A DNA stretch of 64,000 nucleotides. Origin: Bos javanicus (Eukaryota > Chordata > Mammalia > Artiodactyla > Bovidae). The notes beneath the pieces were generated by a model that did no database searches, was not told the DNA's origin, and saw only the letters and a list, made by a program, of their open reading frames with translations. Where the stretch lies: assembly GCF_032452875.1 (NCBI RefSeq), contig NC_083870.1, positions 8,618,001 to 8,682,000 of the forward strand, given 5' to 3'. Shown in pieces: positions 10,770 through 21,479 of the stretch. Both the position numbers and the translations under genes were made by a program. Every line of letters begins with the position of its first letter. The first letter of the stretch is position 1.

Positions 10770-11005
10770 CCCCTGGATACATGTTATTAATTAAATTTTG
10801 CTTTTCTTTTGTTAATCTGGTTCATGTCAATTTATTTCTTAAACTAGCCAGAAAAAGCTAAAAGGGGAGAGGAAAATTTCTTCCTCCTCAATACCAAAAG
10901 GTGGCATATTCTGTTTCCCTTCACTTGATAATACACTTGGTCATCAAGGCTGGGGGAAGCAAACACATATTTTGCTGATGTGAATATAAAAAGGGGGCAA
11001 TTTGT

Positions 11006-11515
11006 TGTCGACTACAAATTGGCACTTGCCAAGGACATTTGCCAGCGACTGAACAACAACAGCCACAAGGAGGGCATTTGCCATCTGCTTCTGTGAAGAT
11101 AGAATCCTGTGCTGCTGCCGCTGTTGACCTTCAACACTCCCTGAGGGAGTTCAGGGTGGAGAATAAGAGGCACTTTGCGCTCCAGGGAAACTGGTGGAAC
11201 AGGTCTTTAGATAGACGTTTTCAGGAAATGATTTCATGATCTCAGTCCTTGCATCTCATTTCTAGAAAAGCACTAAATCCCTTCATGATGACATCAGCTC
11301 CTTGTGACTAGTAGAAAACCTTTTGTAAGATAAGTGCTTGATTGCTTTGAACGCCCCCTTCCCCTAAATCATATATATATTGACTTTCCTTCACTATCTC
11401 TTTGGAGCCGGTTCTCAGCTATCCGAAGTGCTGTCTCCTGAGTTGCAGTCCTTATTTTATCCCAAATCAAAATCAACTTGTAACTCTCATGTTGTGCATG
11501 TTTTTTTAGTTGACA
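11006..11515 (+). mobile_element. Solo LTR-B with 4-bp TSD
   Basis: A complete 510-bp LTR starting TGTCGACTACAAATT and ending TTTTAGTTGACA (TG...CA with inverted termini). TSD TTGT at 11002-11005 and 11516-11519; a 4-bp duplication is the habit of class I (gamma-like) retroviruses. No internal sequence, so it is a recombinant solo LTR. Confidence 0.88.
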
Positions 11516-11678
11516 TTGTCAGTATCATAATAAAACTATATATACATTTAAAATATGACCTGGCCAACATGTTACCAAACAAAACTTGTCTGCTCACCTG
11601 CCATGCAGCAAAGCCAGTCTACTGATAACACAGTGTGGAGAAGGAAAGGACAGCATTTATTGATGTTTCAGGAATCTT

Positions 11679-11799
11679 TTTTGGGGGGCCATATCAAGTG
11701 GCTTGCAGGATTCTAATTCCCCAACCAAGGAATCTAACCTGTGCCCTGTGCAGTGGAAGTGCAGAGCCCTAACCGCTGAACCGCTAGAAAATTCCTGAC
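11679..11799 (-). mobile_element. CHR SINE with 14-bp TSD
   Basis: Reversed tRNA-Glu-derived SINE (sense head AATTTTCTAGCGGTTCAGCG). Perfect TSD GTTTCAGGAATCTT at 11665-11678 and 11800-11813. Confidence 0.9.
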
Positions 11800-11813
11800 G
11801 TTTCAGGAATCTT

Positions 11814-12401
11814 AATCATCAGCCTTCCGGTTCCAACCAGTCTGGGGTCTATGGACTTGTGGTCAGCATGAAGTCATAGCTCTCCACCTGGGTAGGGGTC
11901 TTAGTTTCTGCAAAACAACTCAAATATATGCATCAGATTATTTATTACCTGTGTTCCACGAGGAGAAACTAGAACTCTGTTTTATGGCTGAAATACTGTT
12001 AAGCCATCATTACTTTCCTTGCTTGACTGCTTTTCCTGTTTTTGTGCATGCCCTCAGTTCCCTAATTAGTAACTGCTTGAGTCTGCTCTTTGGAACTCAG
12101 AGAAGGCTTAGGAGACTAAAACTTTTTTCTCCAAATAAGAAGCACGGGACATGGAGCAGCTTTTGTACCAGGGAAGTCCTTGCAGGTTCCTGCTCATTTT
12201 TAATCCCCCTCCCCTTTTCTTTGATAGTTCTCAATTCTGACAGAACAAAGATGGGACAAGAAAGTGAAGGTAACAGGGGTGACAGTTGGACCCCTGGTAG
12301 AGGAAGTAAGATCATGCTTGCTGCTCATCACAACCAAAAAGTCTGGGGAAAAAAAGGTTCAATAAGCTATGGTATATTCACACAATGAAACGCTATGCAA
12401 A
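11814..12401. other. Noncoding DNA with family-E repeat piece
   Basis: No gene. 12060-12190 (GTAACTGCTTGAGTCTGCTC then TTTGGAACTCAGAGAAGG) recurs near 28540, 36375 and, reversed, 27640, 38090 and 63830. I call it family E; it is probably an LTR piece. Confidence 0.45.
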
Positions 12402-13160
12402 TGTCAACTGAAAAACACACAATGTAGAAGTTGTGAGTTGGGCTTTCCTGGTGGTACAGTAGCTGGGAATCTGCCTGCCGATTGCAGGGGACACGGGTTG
12501 GATCCCTGCTCCAGGAAGGTTCCACATGCTTTGGGGCAGCTAAGTCCCTGCGCCACAATTGCTGGAGCCCACGTGCTCTAGAACCCTCGAGCCCGAGTGC
12601 TGCAACTACACAAACCTGTGTGCCCAGAGTCTGGGCTCTGCAACTAGAGAAACCACTGCAGTAAGAAGCCTGCACACTGCAACGAAGAGAAAGCTCGCAT
12701 GGAGCAATGAAGACCTGGTGCAGAAAATAAATGCATACATAAATAAGTAATTAAAAAAAGAAATTGGGAGTTAAGTTTTATTTGGGAACCTTTTATAGCA
12801 CAAGAGAACATCTCAGATAGCACTGAAGAACTTCTCTAAAGAGGTAAGGGAGGAGCTGGGATACATTTGAACTTTTTCTTTTTCTAGGAAGAACATGTAG
12901 TCAAACATCAAAATATTACTGCTAATCGCAAAGAACAGACATCTCAAGTTAAAGGTTTTAGTGCTTTTGTGTTGATGAGAAGATGCAAGAATGTGGAGTC
13001 CTTTGAAAATTTTCCTTTGATATGGGTCCTAGCTATCTAGTGCCAAAGTGCAGACCGTTTCCTGCTTTTTTTCCACCCTTAATATCTGAACATCCTTTCA
13101 GTGGAAGACGGCAGTGGCTAATGGCTTGATCCTTGTGGAACTGGAATGGCAGGCAACATT
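12402..13160 (-). mobile_element. Diverged LTR-B split by a SINE
   Basis: The reversed U5 end TGTCAACTGAAAAACACAC and then GTGAGTT continue after the SINE as AAGTTTTATTTGGG, CATCTCAGATAGCACTG and TGGCTTGATCCTTGTGGA, which match LTR-B. It is more diverged than the other copies; the left end is uncertain. Confidence 0.65.
12440..12758 (+). mobile_element. Long CHR-type tRNA SINE with TSD
   Basis: Head GGGCTTTCCTGGTGGTACAG with B box GGTTGGATCCC, then a body of GCAACTA-type phrases and an A-rich tail containing AAATAAATGCATACATAAAT. TSD AGAAGTTGTGAGTT / AGAAATTGGGAGTT at 12426-12439 and 12759-12772 (two mismatches). Confidence 0.85.
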
Positions 13161-13316
13161 TTTTTCTTTACACAATCATTAAAAAAAGAGAAAGATTTCT
13201 ATAAATCAGTTTGAATACATAGTTTTATATATTTAACATATATGATATATCTAAAATATCTATACATTTTAATAAAATTCTTCAAAGACTGAATTTTTAA
13301 AAATTTGAAAGTTGTT

Positions 13317-13782
13317 ATTTTTTTACTTTGGCCACAGTAGGTCTTTGCTGTGGTGTGCAGGCTCTCCAGTTGGGGTTCACAGGCCCAGTTGCCCCATGAC
13401 TTGTGGGTTCTTAGTTCCCTGCCCAAAGACTGAATCCATGTCCCCTGCATTGGATGGAGAAGGCGATGGCACCGCACTCCAGTACTCTTGCCTGGAAAAT
13501 CCCATGAACGGAGGAGCCTGGAAGGCTGCAGTCCATGGGGTCGCTAAGAGTCGGACACGACTGAGTGACTTCCCTTTCACTTTTCACTTTCATGCATTGG
13601 AGAAGGAAATGGCAACCCACTCCAGTGTTCTTGCCTGGAGAATCCCAGGGACGGGGGAGCCTGTTGGGCTGCCCTCTATGGGGTCGCACAGAGTCGGACA
13701 CGACTGAAGCGACTTAGCAGCAGCAGCAGCCCCTGCATTGGAAGGTGCATTCTTAACACCTGAACCACCAGGGAAGTCCCCG
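13317..13782 (-). mobile_element. CHR SINE interrupted by Bov-A2
   Basis: Reversed CHR: ACTTTGGCCACAGTAGGTC on the left and CACCAGGGAAGTCCC on the right. It is split at CCCCTGCATTGGA by the Bov-A2 at 13455-13729, so the CHR copy is the older insertion. Confidence 0.88.
13455..13729 (+). mobile_element. Bov-A2 SINE with 13-bp TSD
   Basis: Dimeric Bov-A2 with a CAGCAGCAGCAG tail. Perfect TSD CCCCTGCATTGGA at 13442-13454 and 13730-13742. Little diverged from its neighbours, so probably young. Confidence 0.95.
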
Positions 13783-14249
13783 GGATATGTTTTTTAAATG
13801 AAGAAAAAGCAAGGCTTCCTATTTGGTAAAAAGTGATGAGAAATAAGACAGCATATTATATTTATTTTTGCAGAAACAAACACAGAAAGAAAAATAGTTA
13901 ATGAAATTGTTTATCATTAAAACAATTGGTGGATAAGATAAAGGTGAAAGAGAAAGATGATGGAGTGTGGCTCTGAGCATACCACTTTCTATTGTTTTGA
14001 ATTCTGAAATTACAATTATGTTTTGCATATTTAAAAAAAGTCAACAAGAAAAAAGCTTGAATTTCATGGGAGAACTTGCCGAAGAGACTGCCATAACACT
14101 ACAAAGGAATTGGGAGTTGATTATGCTTGAGCTATGACAGTATTGAAAGTGCTAAACAGACACATAGAAAAGACAGCATGTCAGGGTTGGAGAAGATGCT
14201 TACACGGCCTGTCGAATGTGCTGGGTGAGAAGCAAACTTAAAAACCACT
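13783..14249. other. AT-rich noncoding DNA
   Basis: No gene or repeat family recognised between the CHR SINE and the BovB insertion. Confidence 0.45.
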
Positions 14250-14259
14250 AGGTGCTTGA

Positions 14260-15251
14260 TTCCATGATGTCTGGCTCTAGGTGAGTGATCGTGGTTATCT
14301 GGGTCATGAAGGTCTTTTTTGTACAGTTCTTCTGTGTATTCTTGCCACCCCTTCTTAATATCTTCTGCTTCTGTTAGGTCCATAACATTTCTGTCCTTTA
14401 TCGAGCCCATCTATGCATGACATGTTCCCTTGGTATCTCTAATTTTCTTGAAGAGATCTCTAGTCTTTCCCATTCTATTGTTTTCCTCTATTTCTTTGCA
14501 TTGATCACTGAGGAAGGCTTTCTTACCTCTTCTTGCTATTCTTTGGAACTCTGCATTCAGGTGGGTAAATCTTTCCTTTTCTCCTTTCCCTTTCGCTTCT
14601 CTTCTTTTCTCAGCTTTTGTAAGGCCTTCTCAGTCAACCATTTTGCCTTTTTGCATTTCTTTTTCTTGGGGATGGTCTTGATCACCGCTTCCTGTACAAT
14701 GTCATGAACCTCCATCCATAGTTCTTCAGGCACTCTGTCTATCAGATCTAATCCCTTGAATCTGTTTGTCACTTCTACTGTATAATCATAAGGGATTTGA
14801 TTTAGGTCATACCTGAATGGTCTAGTGGTTTTCCCTACTTTCTTCAATTTAAGTCTGAATTTTGCAATAACAAGCTCATGATCTGAGCCACAGTCAGCTC
14901 CCAGCCTTGTTTTTGCTGACTGTAAAGAGCTTCTCCATCTTTGGTTGCAAAGAATATAATCAATCTGATTTCAGTATTGGCCATCTGCTGATGTCCATGT
15001 GTAGAGTCTTCTCTTTTGTTGTTGGAAGAAGGTGTTTGCTACCACCAGTGTGTTCTCTTGGCAAAACTCTGTTAGCCTTTGTCCTGTTTCATTTTGTACT
15101 CCAAGGCCAAATTTGTCTGTTACTCCAGGTGTTTCTTGACTTCCTACTTTTGCATTCCAGTCCCCTATAATGAAAAGGACATCTTTTTTGGGTGTTAGTT
15201 CTAGAAGGTCTTGTAGGTCTTCATAGAACCATTCAACTTCAGCTTCTTCAG
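14260..15251 (-). pseudogene. BovB endonuclease region (inverted, defective)
   Basis: In sense this encodes part of the apurinic-type endonuclease of an RTE-clade LINE and the linker before RT. Visible motifs: GDWNAKVG near 15160, and the catalytic SDH in ADCGSDHELV near 14880. The longest open piece is 97 codons (14557-14847), a lysine-rich linker. Stops interrupt the frame and the N-terminal part is absent. The inversion separates it from the RT, so it cannot make the native protein. Confidence 0.85.
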
Positions 15252-16737
15252 GTGGGCCTTAGGAAGCATCACTATGAACAAAGCTAGTGGATGTGGTGGA
15301 ATTCCAGTTGAGCTATTTCAAATCCTGAAAGATGATTCTGTGAAACTGCTGCACTCAGTATGCCAGCAAATTTGGAAAACTCAGCAGTGGCCACAGGACT
15401 GGAAAGGGTCAGTTTTCATCCCAATCGCAAAGAAGGGCAATGCCAAAGAATGTTCAAACTACTGCACAACTGCACTCATCTCACACGCTAGTAAAGTAAT
15501 GCTCAAAATTCTCCAAGTCAGGCTTCAACAGTACGTGAACTGAGAAATTCCAGATGTTCAAGCTGGATTTAGAAAAGGCAGAGGAACCAGAGATCAAATT
15601 GCCAACATCTGCTGGATCATGGAAAAAGCAAGAGAGTTCCAGAAAATCATCTACTTTTGCTTTATCAACTATGCCAAAGCCTTTGACTGTGTGGATCAAC
15701 AAACTGTGGAAAATTCTTCAAGAGATGGGAATACCAGACCACCTGACCTGCCTCCTGAGAAGTCTGTATGCAGGTCAAGAGGCAGCAGTTAAAACTGGGC
15801 AAGGAACAACAGACTGGTTCCAAATCGTGAAAGGAGAACGTCAAGGCTGTATACTGTCACCCTGCTTATTTAACTTATATGCAGAGTACATCATGAGAAA
15901 TGCCGGGCTGGATGAAGCACAAGCTGAAATCAAGATTACTGGGAGAAATATCAATTATCTCAGATATGCAGATGACACCACCCTTATGACAGCAAAGAAG
16001 AACTAAAGAGCCTCTTGATGAAAGTAAAAGAGGAGAGTGAAAAAGTTGGCTTAAAACTCAACATTCAGAAAACTGAGATCATGGCATCTGGTCCCATCAT
16101 CTCATGGCAAATAAATGGGGAAACAAAGGAAACAGTGAGAGACTTTAATTTTTTGGGCTCCAAAATCACCACAGATGATGACTGCAGCCATGAAATTAAA
16201 AGACGCTCTCTTCTTGGAAGAAAAGTTATGACCAACTTAGACAGCATATTAAAAAGCAGAGACATTACTTTGCCAACAAAGGTCCATCTAATCAAAGCTA
16301 TGGTCTTTCCAGTAGTCATGTATGGATGTGAGAGTTGGACTATAAGGAAAGCTGAGCACGGAAGAATTGATGCTTTTGAACTGTGGTGTTGAAGACTCTT
16401 GAGAGTCCCTTGGACTGCAAGGAGATCCAACCAGTCCATCCTAAAGGAAATCAGTCCTGAATATTCATTGGAAGGACTGATGCTGAAGCTGAAACTCCAA
16501 TACTTTGGCCACCTGATGTGAAGAACTGACTCATTGGAAAAGACCCTGATGCTGGGAAAGATTGAAGGCATGAGGAGAAGGGGACGACAGAGGATGAGAT
16601 GGTTGGATGGCATCACTGACTTGATGGACATGAGTTTGAGTAAGGTCTGAGGGTTGGTGATGGACAGGGAAGCCTGATGTGCTGCAGTCCATGGGGTTGC
16701 AAAGAGTTGGACGTGACTGAGTGGCTGAACTGAACTG
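15252..16737 (+). pseudogene. BovB reverse transcriptase region (defective)
   Basis: Covers the RT and C-terminal region to the BovB 3-prime end (TGAACTGAACTGA). Open pieces are 15274-15543 (starts MNKASG; fingers region), 15554-16006 (palm, with catalytic YADD at 15965-15976) and 16015-16392 (thumb/C-terminal, with YGCESW). A stop at 15541-15543 and at least two frame changes disrupt it. The expected function is target-primed reverse transcription, but this copy is dead. Confidence 0.9.
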
Positions 16738-16849
16738 AGGTGATTGACTAAAAGAAAAAGCCTTACCAAGACTGTGCTCCAGAATCATATCCCTGCCTCT
16801 CCTGCCAATGGAGACCAATTACTCTTGTCTAAGTTTCAGGAGGAAGCTT

Positions 16850-17400
16850 CAAAGAGTAAAAAGCAAAGACTGTTTCGAGCCAACTAGGCCCAAAATGGCA
16901 GAAGATTTGACTTCATAGATCTTGAGCTTCATCATATGCTCACTGTAATACATTAGTCTTTGCTAAAAGACACACCCACCAGTGCCATGATAGTTGACAG
17001 TTTGCAATGACAAAAACTGAGCAAGACCAGACAAGAACAAAAAGGAGAGCTGCATCAATTCCCGTTCCAAACCACACTCCTGTTCTTGGATGACTCGTGA
17101 ATATTTCTCTCACTTTTTCCAATTGCCTCCCTTTTAGCTAGACCCTCTCTTAAATATGAGGTCTCTGCTCTAACAGGGTTGAGAAGTTGATTTATGAGCT
17201 AAGTTCCTGCTTTTCCATTCTTTGGCCATTGAATACAGACTGTGCAGTTCCGGTCTCAGCATGGGTTTTTGTTCCCTTATTGGCTTAGAGAATCCAAGCA
17301 GGAGCAAGGACCTCTCTGGCTGAGACAATAGGTTTTGGCAAGGGGTCTCAATTTGGTAATATCTGAACACAGAAAACTAGAAAGTAAGGAATATCAACCG
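16850..17400 (+). mobile_element. Old class I LTR, MER4-like
   Basis: The segments CCAACTAGGCCCAAAATGGC and CACCAGTGCCATGATAGTTG parallel LTR-A (AAGATGGCAGA; TCCATGACAGTTCC) at the same spacing and orientation. This suggests a distantly related, older LTR. Ends are not defined. Confidence 0.45.
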
Positions 17401-17958
17401 AAAAAACAGTACAATATCATAATAAATTTGCTGTGCTTTATTCAAGGGAAACTGATTCATGGATAGGGGGAGTACAGTGCTTCACACTAGGCTCTGGCCA
17501 AGGAGAGAGTCTTTGTCACCTGGCACTTCCGGGCAGTGCTGTCTCAATCTTCTAGAACAAGTATGTGGTGGGTGGACAGTGATAGTGACTCATGGTCCCA
17601 ATTCATAACTTGCATCAGCAATCAGCCAAAATCAAACACTGTTCTAGATACCTTGGGGGAAATTTCCACAAATTGTCAGTCACCTTGCTGCAGGGTGACA
17701 GGCTTAGGGGGAGGCTCAAGGAAACAACACTCTTACGAGGAAACAAACAGCATGTTTGTTACAAACAACACCTTAATGCTGCCTGAATCCCTGCTGCTAA
17801 TTAAGGAGAAATTGTGAAAGACTTTGAAATGGACAAACACAGAGCCTCCCTTCAGTGGAGTACCAAGATTTGTCTAAACCAGAGGACCCTCCTTGGGATT
17901 TTCTGGTTCTATAGGGGTTTGCACCCTTTATCATCTTTGACTATTTTGCAACTATGGA
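17401..17958. other. Noncoding DNA
   Basis: No gene recognised. The phrase GCTTTATTCAAGGGAAACTG near 17434 could be a reversed LTR poly-A region, but I could not confirm a family. Confidence 0.35.
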
Positions 17959-17968
17959 GGGAAAAGTT

Positions 17969-18178
17969 GGGCTTCCCTGGTGACTGAGATGGTAAAGAAT
18001 ATCCACCTGCAATGTGGGAGACCTGGGTTTGATCCCTGGGTTGGGAAGATCTCCTGGAGGAGGGCATGGCAACCCACTCCAGTATTCTTGCCTGGAGAAT
18101 CCCCATGCAGAGGAGCCTGACAGGCTACAGTCCATGCGGTCACAAAGAGTCAGACACAACTGAGTGACTAAGCACACC
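17969..18178 (+). mobile_element. Bov-tA SINE with 10-bp TSD
   Basis: Full-length: tRNA-derived head GGGCTTCCCTGGTGACTGAG with B box GGTTTGATCCC, then the BovA tail ending GAGTGACTAAGCACACC. Perfect TSD GGGAAAAGTT at 17959-17968 and 18179-18188. Confidence 0.95.
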
Positions 18179-18188
18179 GGGAAAAGTT

Positions 18189-19143
18189 AATTCATGGAAG
18201 CCTGATGGTGATGCAAATAATCCCTGTTCAGAGAAATGCAAATGGATTTTGTTTGGTAGGGACTGATTTCCACTCTAGAAAGTAAGCAGATGATTCCAGA
18301 AATTGCATTTTTTGCTTCACAGAATTAATTAATGAGCTAATTAATTGTTAACATGTGTTCATTTTGAATTTCCTATGGGAGCTATGACTTTACCTTAATA
18401 AAATTTCAACCGCTTAATGGGAGCTGGCAGTTTATGGTAGTGGATATAAGTTTGGTGGGACTGAAGTTTATGCAATCTGGAGGTCTCTTTAAGAAAATAA
18501 TACATTGGAAGAAGACCTGAAGCTCAGATTTCTTTATTTCTTTAACATTACAGTGAATATACCTCTAACCGTTGTTAAAAGATAATTTTTGCAAGGAGGT
18601 AAAACCATGAATCTCATACAGATATAATAATGCTGTTAGGTAAAAGATTTATTTTACTCATATGGTAGAATTAGGCAAATATTATAACCAATTCAAACGA
18701 GAATAGAAAAAACACAAATGCTGAAATAAACTGCAAGTGGAGACAAAGTTGATTTTTTGGGAGAGGAAGGAAAATTATAAAATTCACATAAATTACAGAA
18801 TTTACACTTCTACTTGTTAGGTAGCTAGTCAGACATGAGTGGGTCCCACCTCATTCTAGAAGGGTCATATTTCCCTCCCCTATGTGGACCCTGGTAATCA
18901 GAGCACACTCAGAGATCCTTGCTCTAAGTTTCAAACAAGATAAAACTCCAGCACAGGTTGGCATAGGGGCACCAAGACCTAAAAGGTGACTCACAGTGAC
19001 CTTGGGTTCATTATGCCATATTTGCAATAAATTAGGATTTTGGTTCCCCCTTTCCATGGGTTTCACTCAGGGGCTCATGGGTAAGTGCCTGTGCACTAGG
19101 ACAAAAGTTATATAACCTAAGGCTGTCAATCAGCTTGTCAGGC
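18189..19143. other. AT-rich single-copy DNA
   Basis: No gene or repeat family recognised between the SINE and the provirus. Confidence 0.45.
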
Positions 19144-19147
19144 AAAT

Positions 19148-19945
19148 TGAAACAGGAGGAAGGGGGCCAGGGCACAACCTTTGCAAGAATGGCATAACCT
19201 GAGGACACAACACAAACTGATTAGAATCAATGGGTCCAAGATGGCAGACACGTCAGCTTGACCTTGATGCTCAGTATACACTCATTATAACACATCAGCA
19301 CGCTAAATGACACACTCAGAGGCTCCATGACAGTTCCAAGACCCACCATCAAAGATCAAAAAGTGGGTGGTGGCCCAGTTCCTGGAAATCTCCACCCCTT
19401 CCCCAAAATAGTTGAAAAAACCCTCCCATTCATTAGCCTATACAATTACTGAGTTCATAAAAGCTAAGAGTGAAAGTCGCTCAGTTGTGTCCGACTCTTT
19501 GCAACCCCATGCACTATACAGTCCATGGAATTCTCCAGGCCAGAATACTGGAGTGGGTAGCCTTTGCCTTCTCCAGGGAATCTTCCCAACCCAGGGATCG
19601 AACCCAGGTCTCCCACATTGCAGGCGGATTCTTTACCAGCTGAGCCAAGCCATAAAAGGTAACTACACGACATTTTGAGGCTGCACTCACCCTCTAGAAC
19701 AGCCCACACTCTTGTCTGTGGAGTGTGTTTCTCCCTAAATAAATCCACTTCTTACCTATCACTTTGTCTCTCAGTATATTCTTTCTGTGATGAGACATCA
19801 AGAACCTGAGCCTCGTTAGGTCCTGAAACTAGGTGTGTGACCTCAGTTGAAAGACCATGGGTTTTGGCTGTGTTCAAATACCGATCTGGGTATTGGCTGA
19901 GTCCAGCACATGGGTTCAAGTCCCAGTCTGAGGTGAATGGTTTCA
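19148..19945 (+). mobile_element. 5-prime LTR-A of provirus
   Basis: TGAAACAGGAGG start, GGTTTCA end. It has a CATAAAAG TATA-like box, an AATAAA poly-A signal in CCCTAAATAAATCCAC (about 19735-19750), and a U5 with repeated phrases such as TTCAAGTCCCAG. Split by a Bov-tA at the TATA-like box. No convincing primer-binding site follows the LTR. Confidence 0.85.
19464..19650 (-). mobile_element. Bov-tA in the LTR-A TATA box
   Basis: Reversed Bov-tA with TSD CATAAAAG at 19456-19463 and 19651-19658. The duplicated target is the LTR's own TATA-like box, so both copies of it now flank the SINE. Confidence 0.93.
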
Positions 19946-20384
19946 GTTAGTGACTACAAAGGGACAGTGATAAGGCAGAAAGGTTTAAAATTAGGTCTTG
20001 GTCCTTAAGAGGCATATGGGATTCCACAAGCCCATAGAGGGACGAAGCTCTGCTGATGTCATTGGTGGGGTCAAGTCTGTACGCTTATGTGCATCCAACA
20101 GTGGGTCCAGGACAGAATTGTTAATCTCTATAGTCTTTGACTGAGGTTTTTCTCCTACATGCTTGCATTCTTGTTCATTCCCTCTTTCTTTCTTTCTTCT
20201 GATAACCCTAGAAGACTTATGTGACCACCAAATTGTACTTTTTATTGCTTTTACTATACCTCTCTCTGACTCTTACAGGTGCTGATCTTTATTCCCAATT
20301 TATAGCTAGACCAACTCCAGCTTATCAGTACCACTGGGATGTCTGCTGTGTTACTTCTCTGCAACAACTTTTTGGGCACTTACA
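19946..20384 (+). other. Proviral leader, no recognisable gene
   Basis: Lies between the 5-prime LTR and the BovB insertion, where the primer-binding site, leader and gag start are expected. I see neither a clear tRNA-complementary site nor a matrix domain. Confidence 0.45.
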
Positions 20385-20814
20385 CAGTGGTCATGTATGG
20401 ATGTGAGAGTTGGACTGTGAAGAAAGCTGAGCGCCAAAGAATTGATGCTTTTGAACTGTGGTGTTGGAGAAGACTCTTGAGAGTCCCTTGGACTGCAAGG
20501 AGATCCAACCAGTTCATTCTGAAGGAGATCAGCCTTGGGATTTCTTTGGAAGCAATGATGCTAAAGCTGAAACTTCAGTACTTTGGCCACCTCATGCGAT
20601 GAGTTGACTCATTGGGAAAGACTCTGATGCTGGGAGGGAATAGGGGCAGGAGGAGAAGGGGACGACAGAGGATGAGATGGCTGGATGGCGTCACTGACTC
20701 CATCGACGTGAGTCTGAGTGAACTCCAGGAGTTGGTGATGGACAGGGAGGCCTGGCATGCTGTGATTCATGGGGTCGCAGAGTTGGACATAACTGAGCGA
20801 CTGAACTGAACTGA
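20385..20814 (+). mobile_element. BovB 3-prime end in provirus
   Basis: From the YGCESW-coding region (about 20394) to the terminal GAACTGAACTGA. It carries one frame-breaking stop at 20600-20602. 5-prime truncated; no clear TSD. Confidence 0.92.
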
Positions 20815-21479
20815 ACACCTGGTTGGGAGACTATTTCGGAAAAGATAGCATCTAATATCATAAGTGCAAATCTTGACCAAATTGCACAGTGGATATTGAC
20901 TTAAGACTGAAATCTTGGATAGAATGGGAGTTAGAGACATCATCTCAGGTTTGGGTCTGAAACGGGTCAAGTTGCATCAGTCTCAACCAATACCCCTCTG
21001 GGCCATATCCTCAGGGATTGGGAGAGTTTGAGACTACAGGGATTAAAAAGAAAAAAAAAATTATTAGGTTATGTAATCATGTTTGGCCATGATACAAATT
21101 AGGAAGCCAAGGAAAGTGGCTACTAAAGGAGGAAGCCCCCTCCCCCCCAAAAAAAGTGGCCACATATGGTTCCCTTAGTTATGATACTATATTGCAGTTA
21201 GATTTATATTGTAGAGAGAAATTTGAATGGAGTGAGCTTCCGCACTTCAAATTTTCATGGCCTTGTATTTAAATTTAAATGAGACCCCAAAGGGATTTAA
21301 GGTGTATGTAGCTCAGAGGGATACCCACAGGCAGGAGCCCCTTCTCTGGCTATTGCCTGAGGGGAAACACAGCTAGGGATGAAGAAAAAGGCCCCACCCA
21401 TATTCAGGAACCTCTTTGTACCCTGGGTTACCCAAGGGGCCCATCCTTAGTCCATCTAGCCCTCGCAGTTGGTGTAAGT

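Larger units (their letters stand above)
9637..10890 (+). mobile_element. LTR-D split by several SINEs
   Basis: The pieces 9637-9680, 9894-9950, 10190-10504 and 10770-10890 line up in order with the uninterrupted LTR-D at 49595-50089: the GGCATATTGATTATTTT-type segment near the start, and TTTTGTTAATCTGGTTCATGTC with AAACTAGCCAGAA at the end. Three or four SINE insertions explain the gaps. Confidence 0.65.
14260..16737. mobile_element. BovB LINE with 5-prime inversion and TSD
   Basis: One insertion in two opposed parts: 14260-15251 is the upstream BovB segment in reverse and 15252-16737 the downstream segment forward. In BovB order they are nearly contiguous: the reversed part ends in sense at CCAGACATCATGGAA and the forward part starts at GTGGGCCTTAGGAAGC, the next phrase of the element. 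Flanking repeats AGGTGCTTGA (14250-14259) and AGGTGATTGA (16738-16747) bracket the whole. This is the twin-priming pattern known for L1. Confidence 0.85.

Noticed and set aside
16065..16769. A 234-codon reversed open frame, the longest in the window
   Set aside because: It is the antisense of the BovB RT C-terminal region, which is naturally poor in antisense stops. The same antisense frame recurs in other BovB copies (50715, 39340, 5637). Not a gene.
16531..16818. LTR or promoter at the right edge of the BovB at 16737
   Set aside because: The sequence is plain BovB terminus followed by the TSD AGGTGATTGA and unrelated flank.
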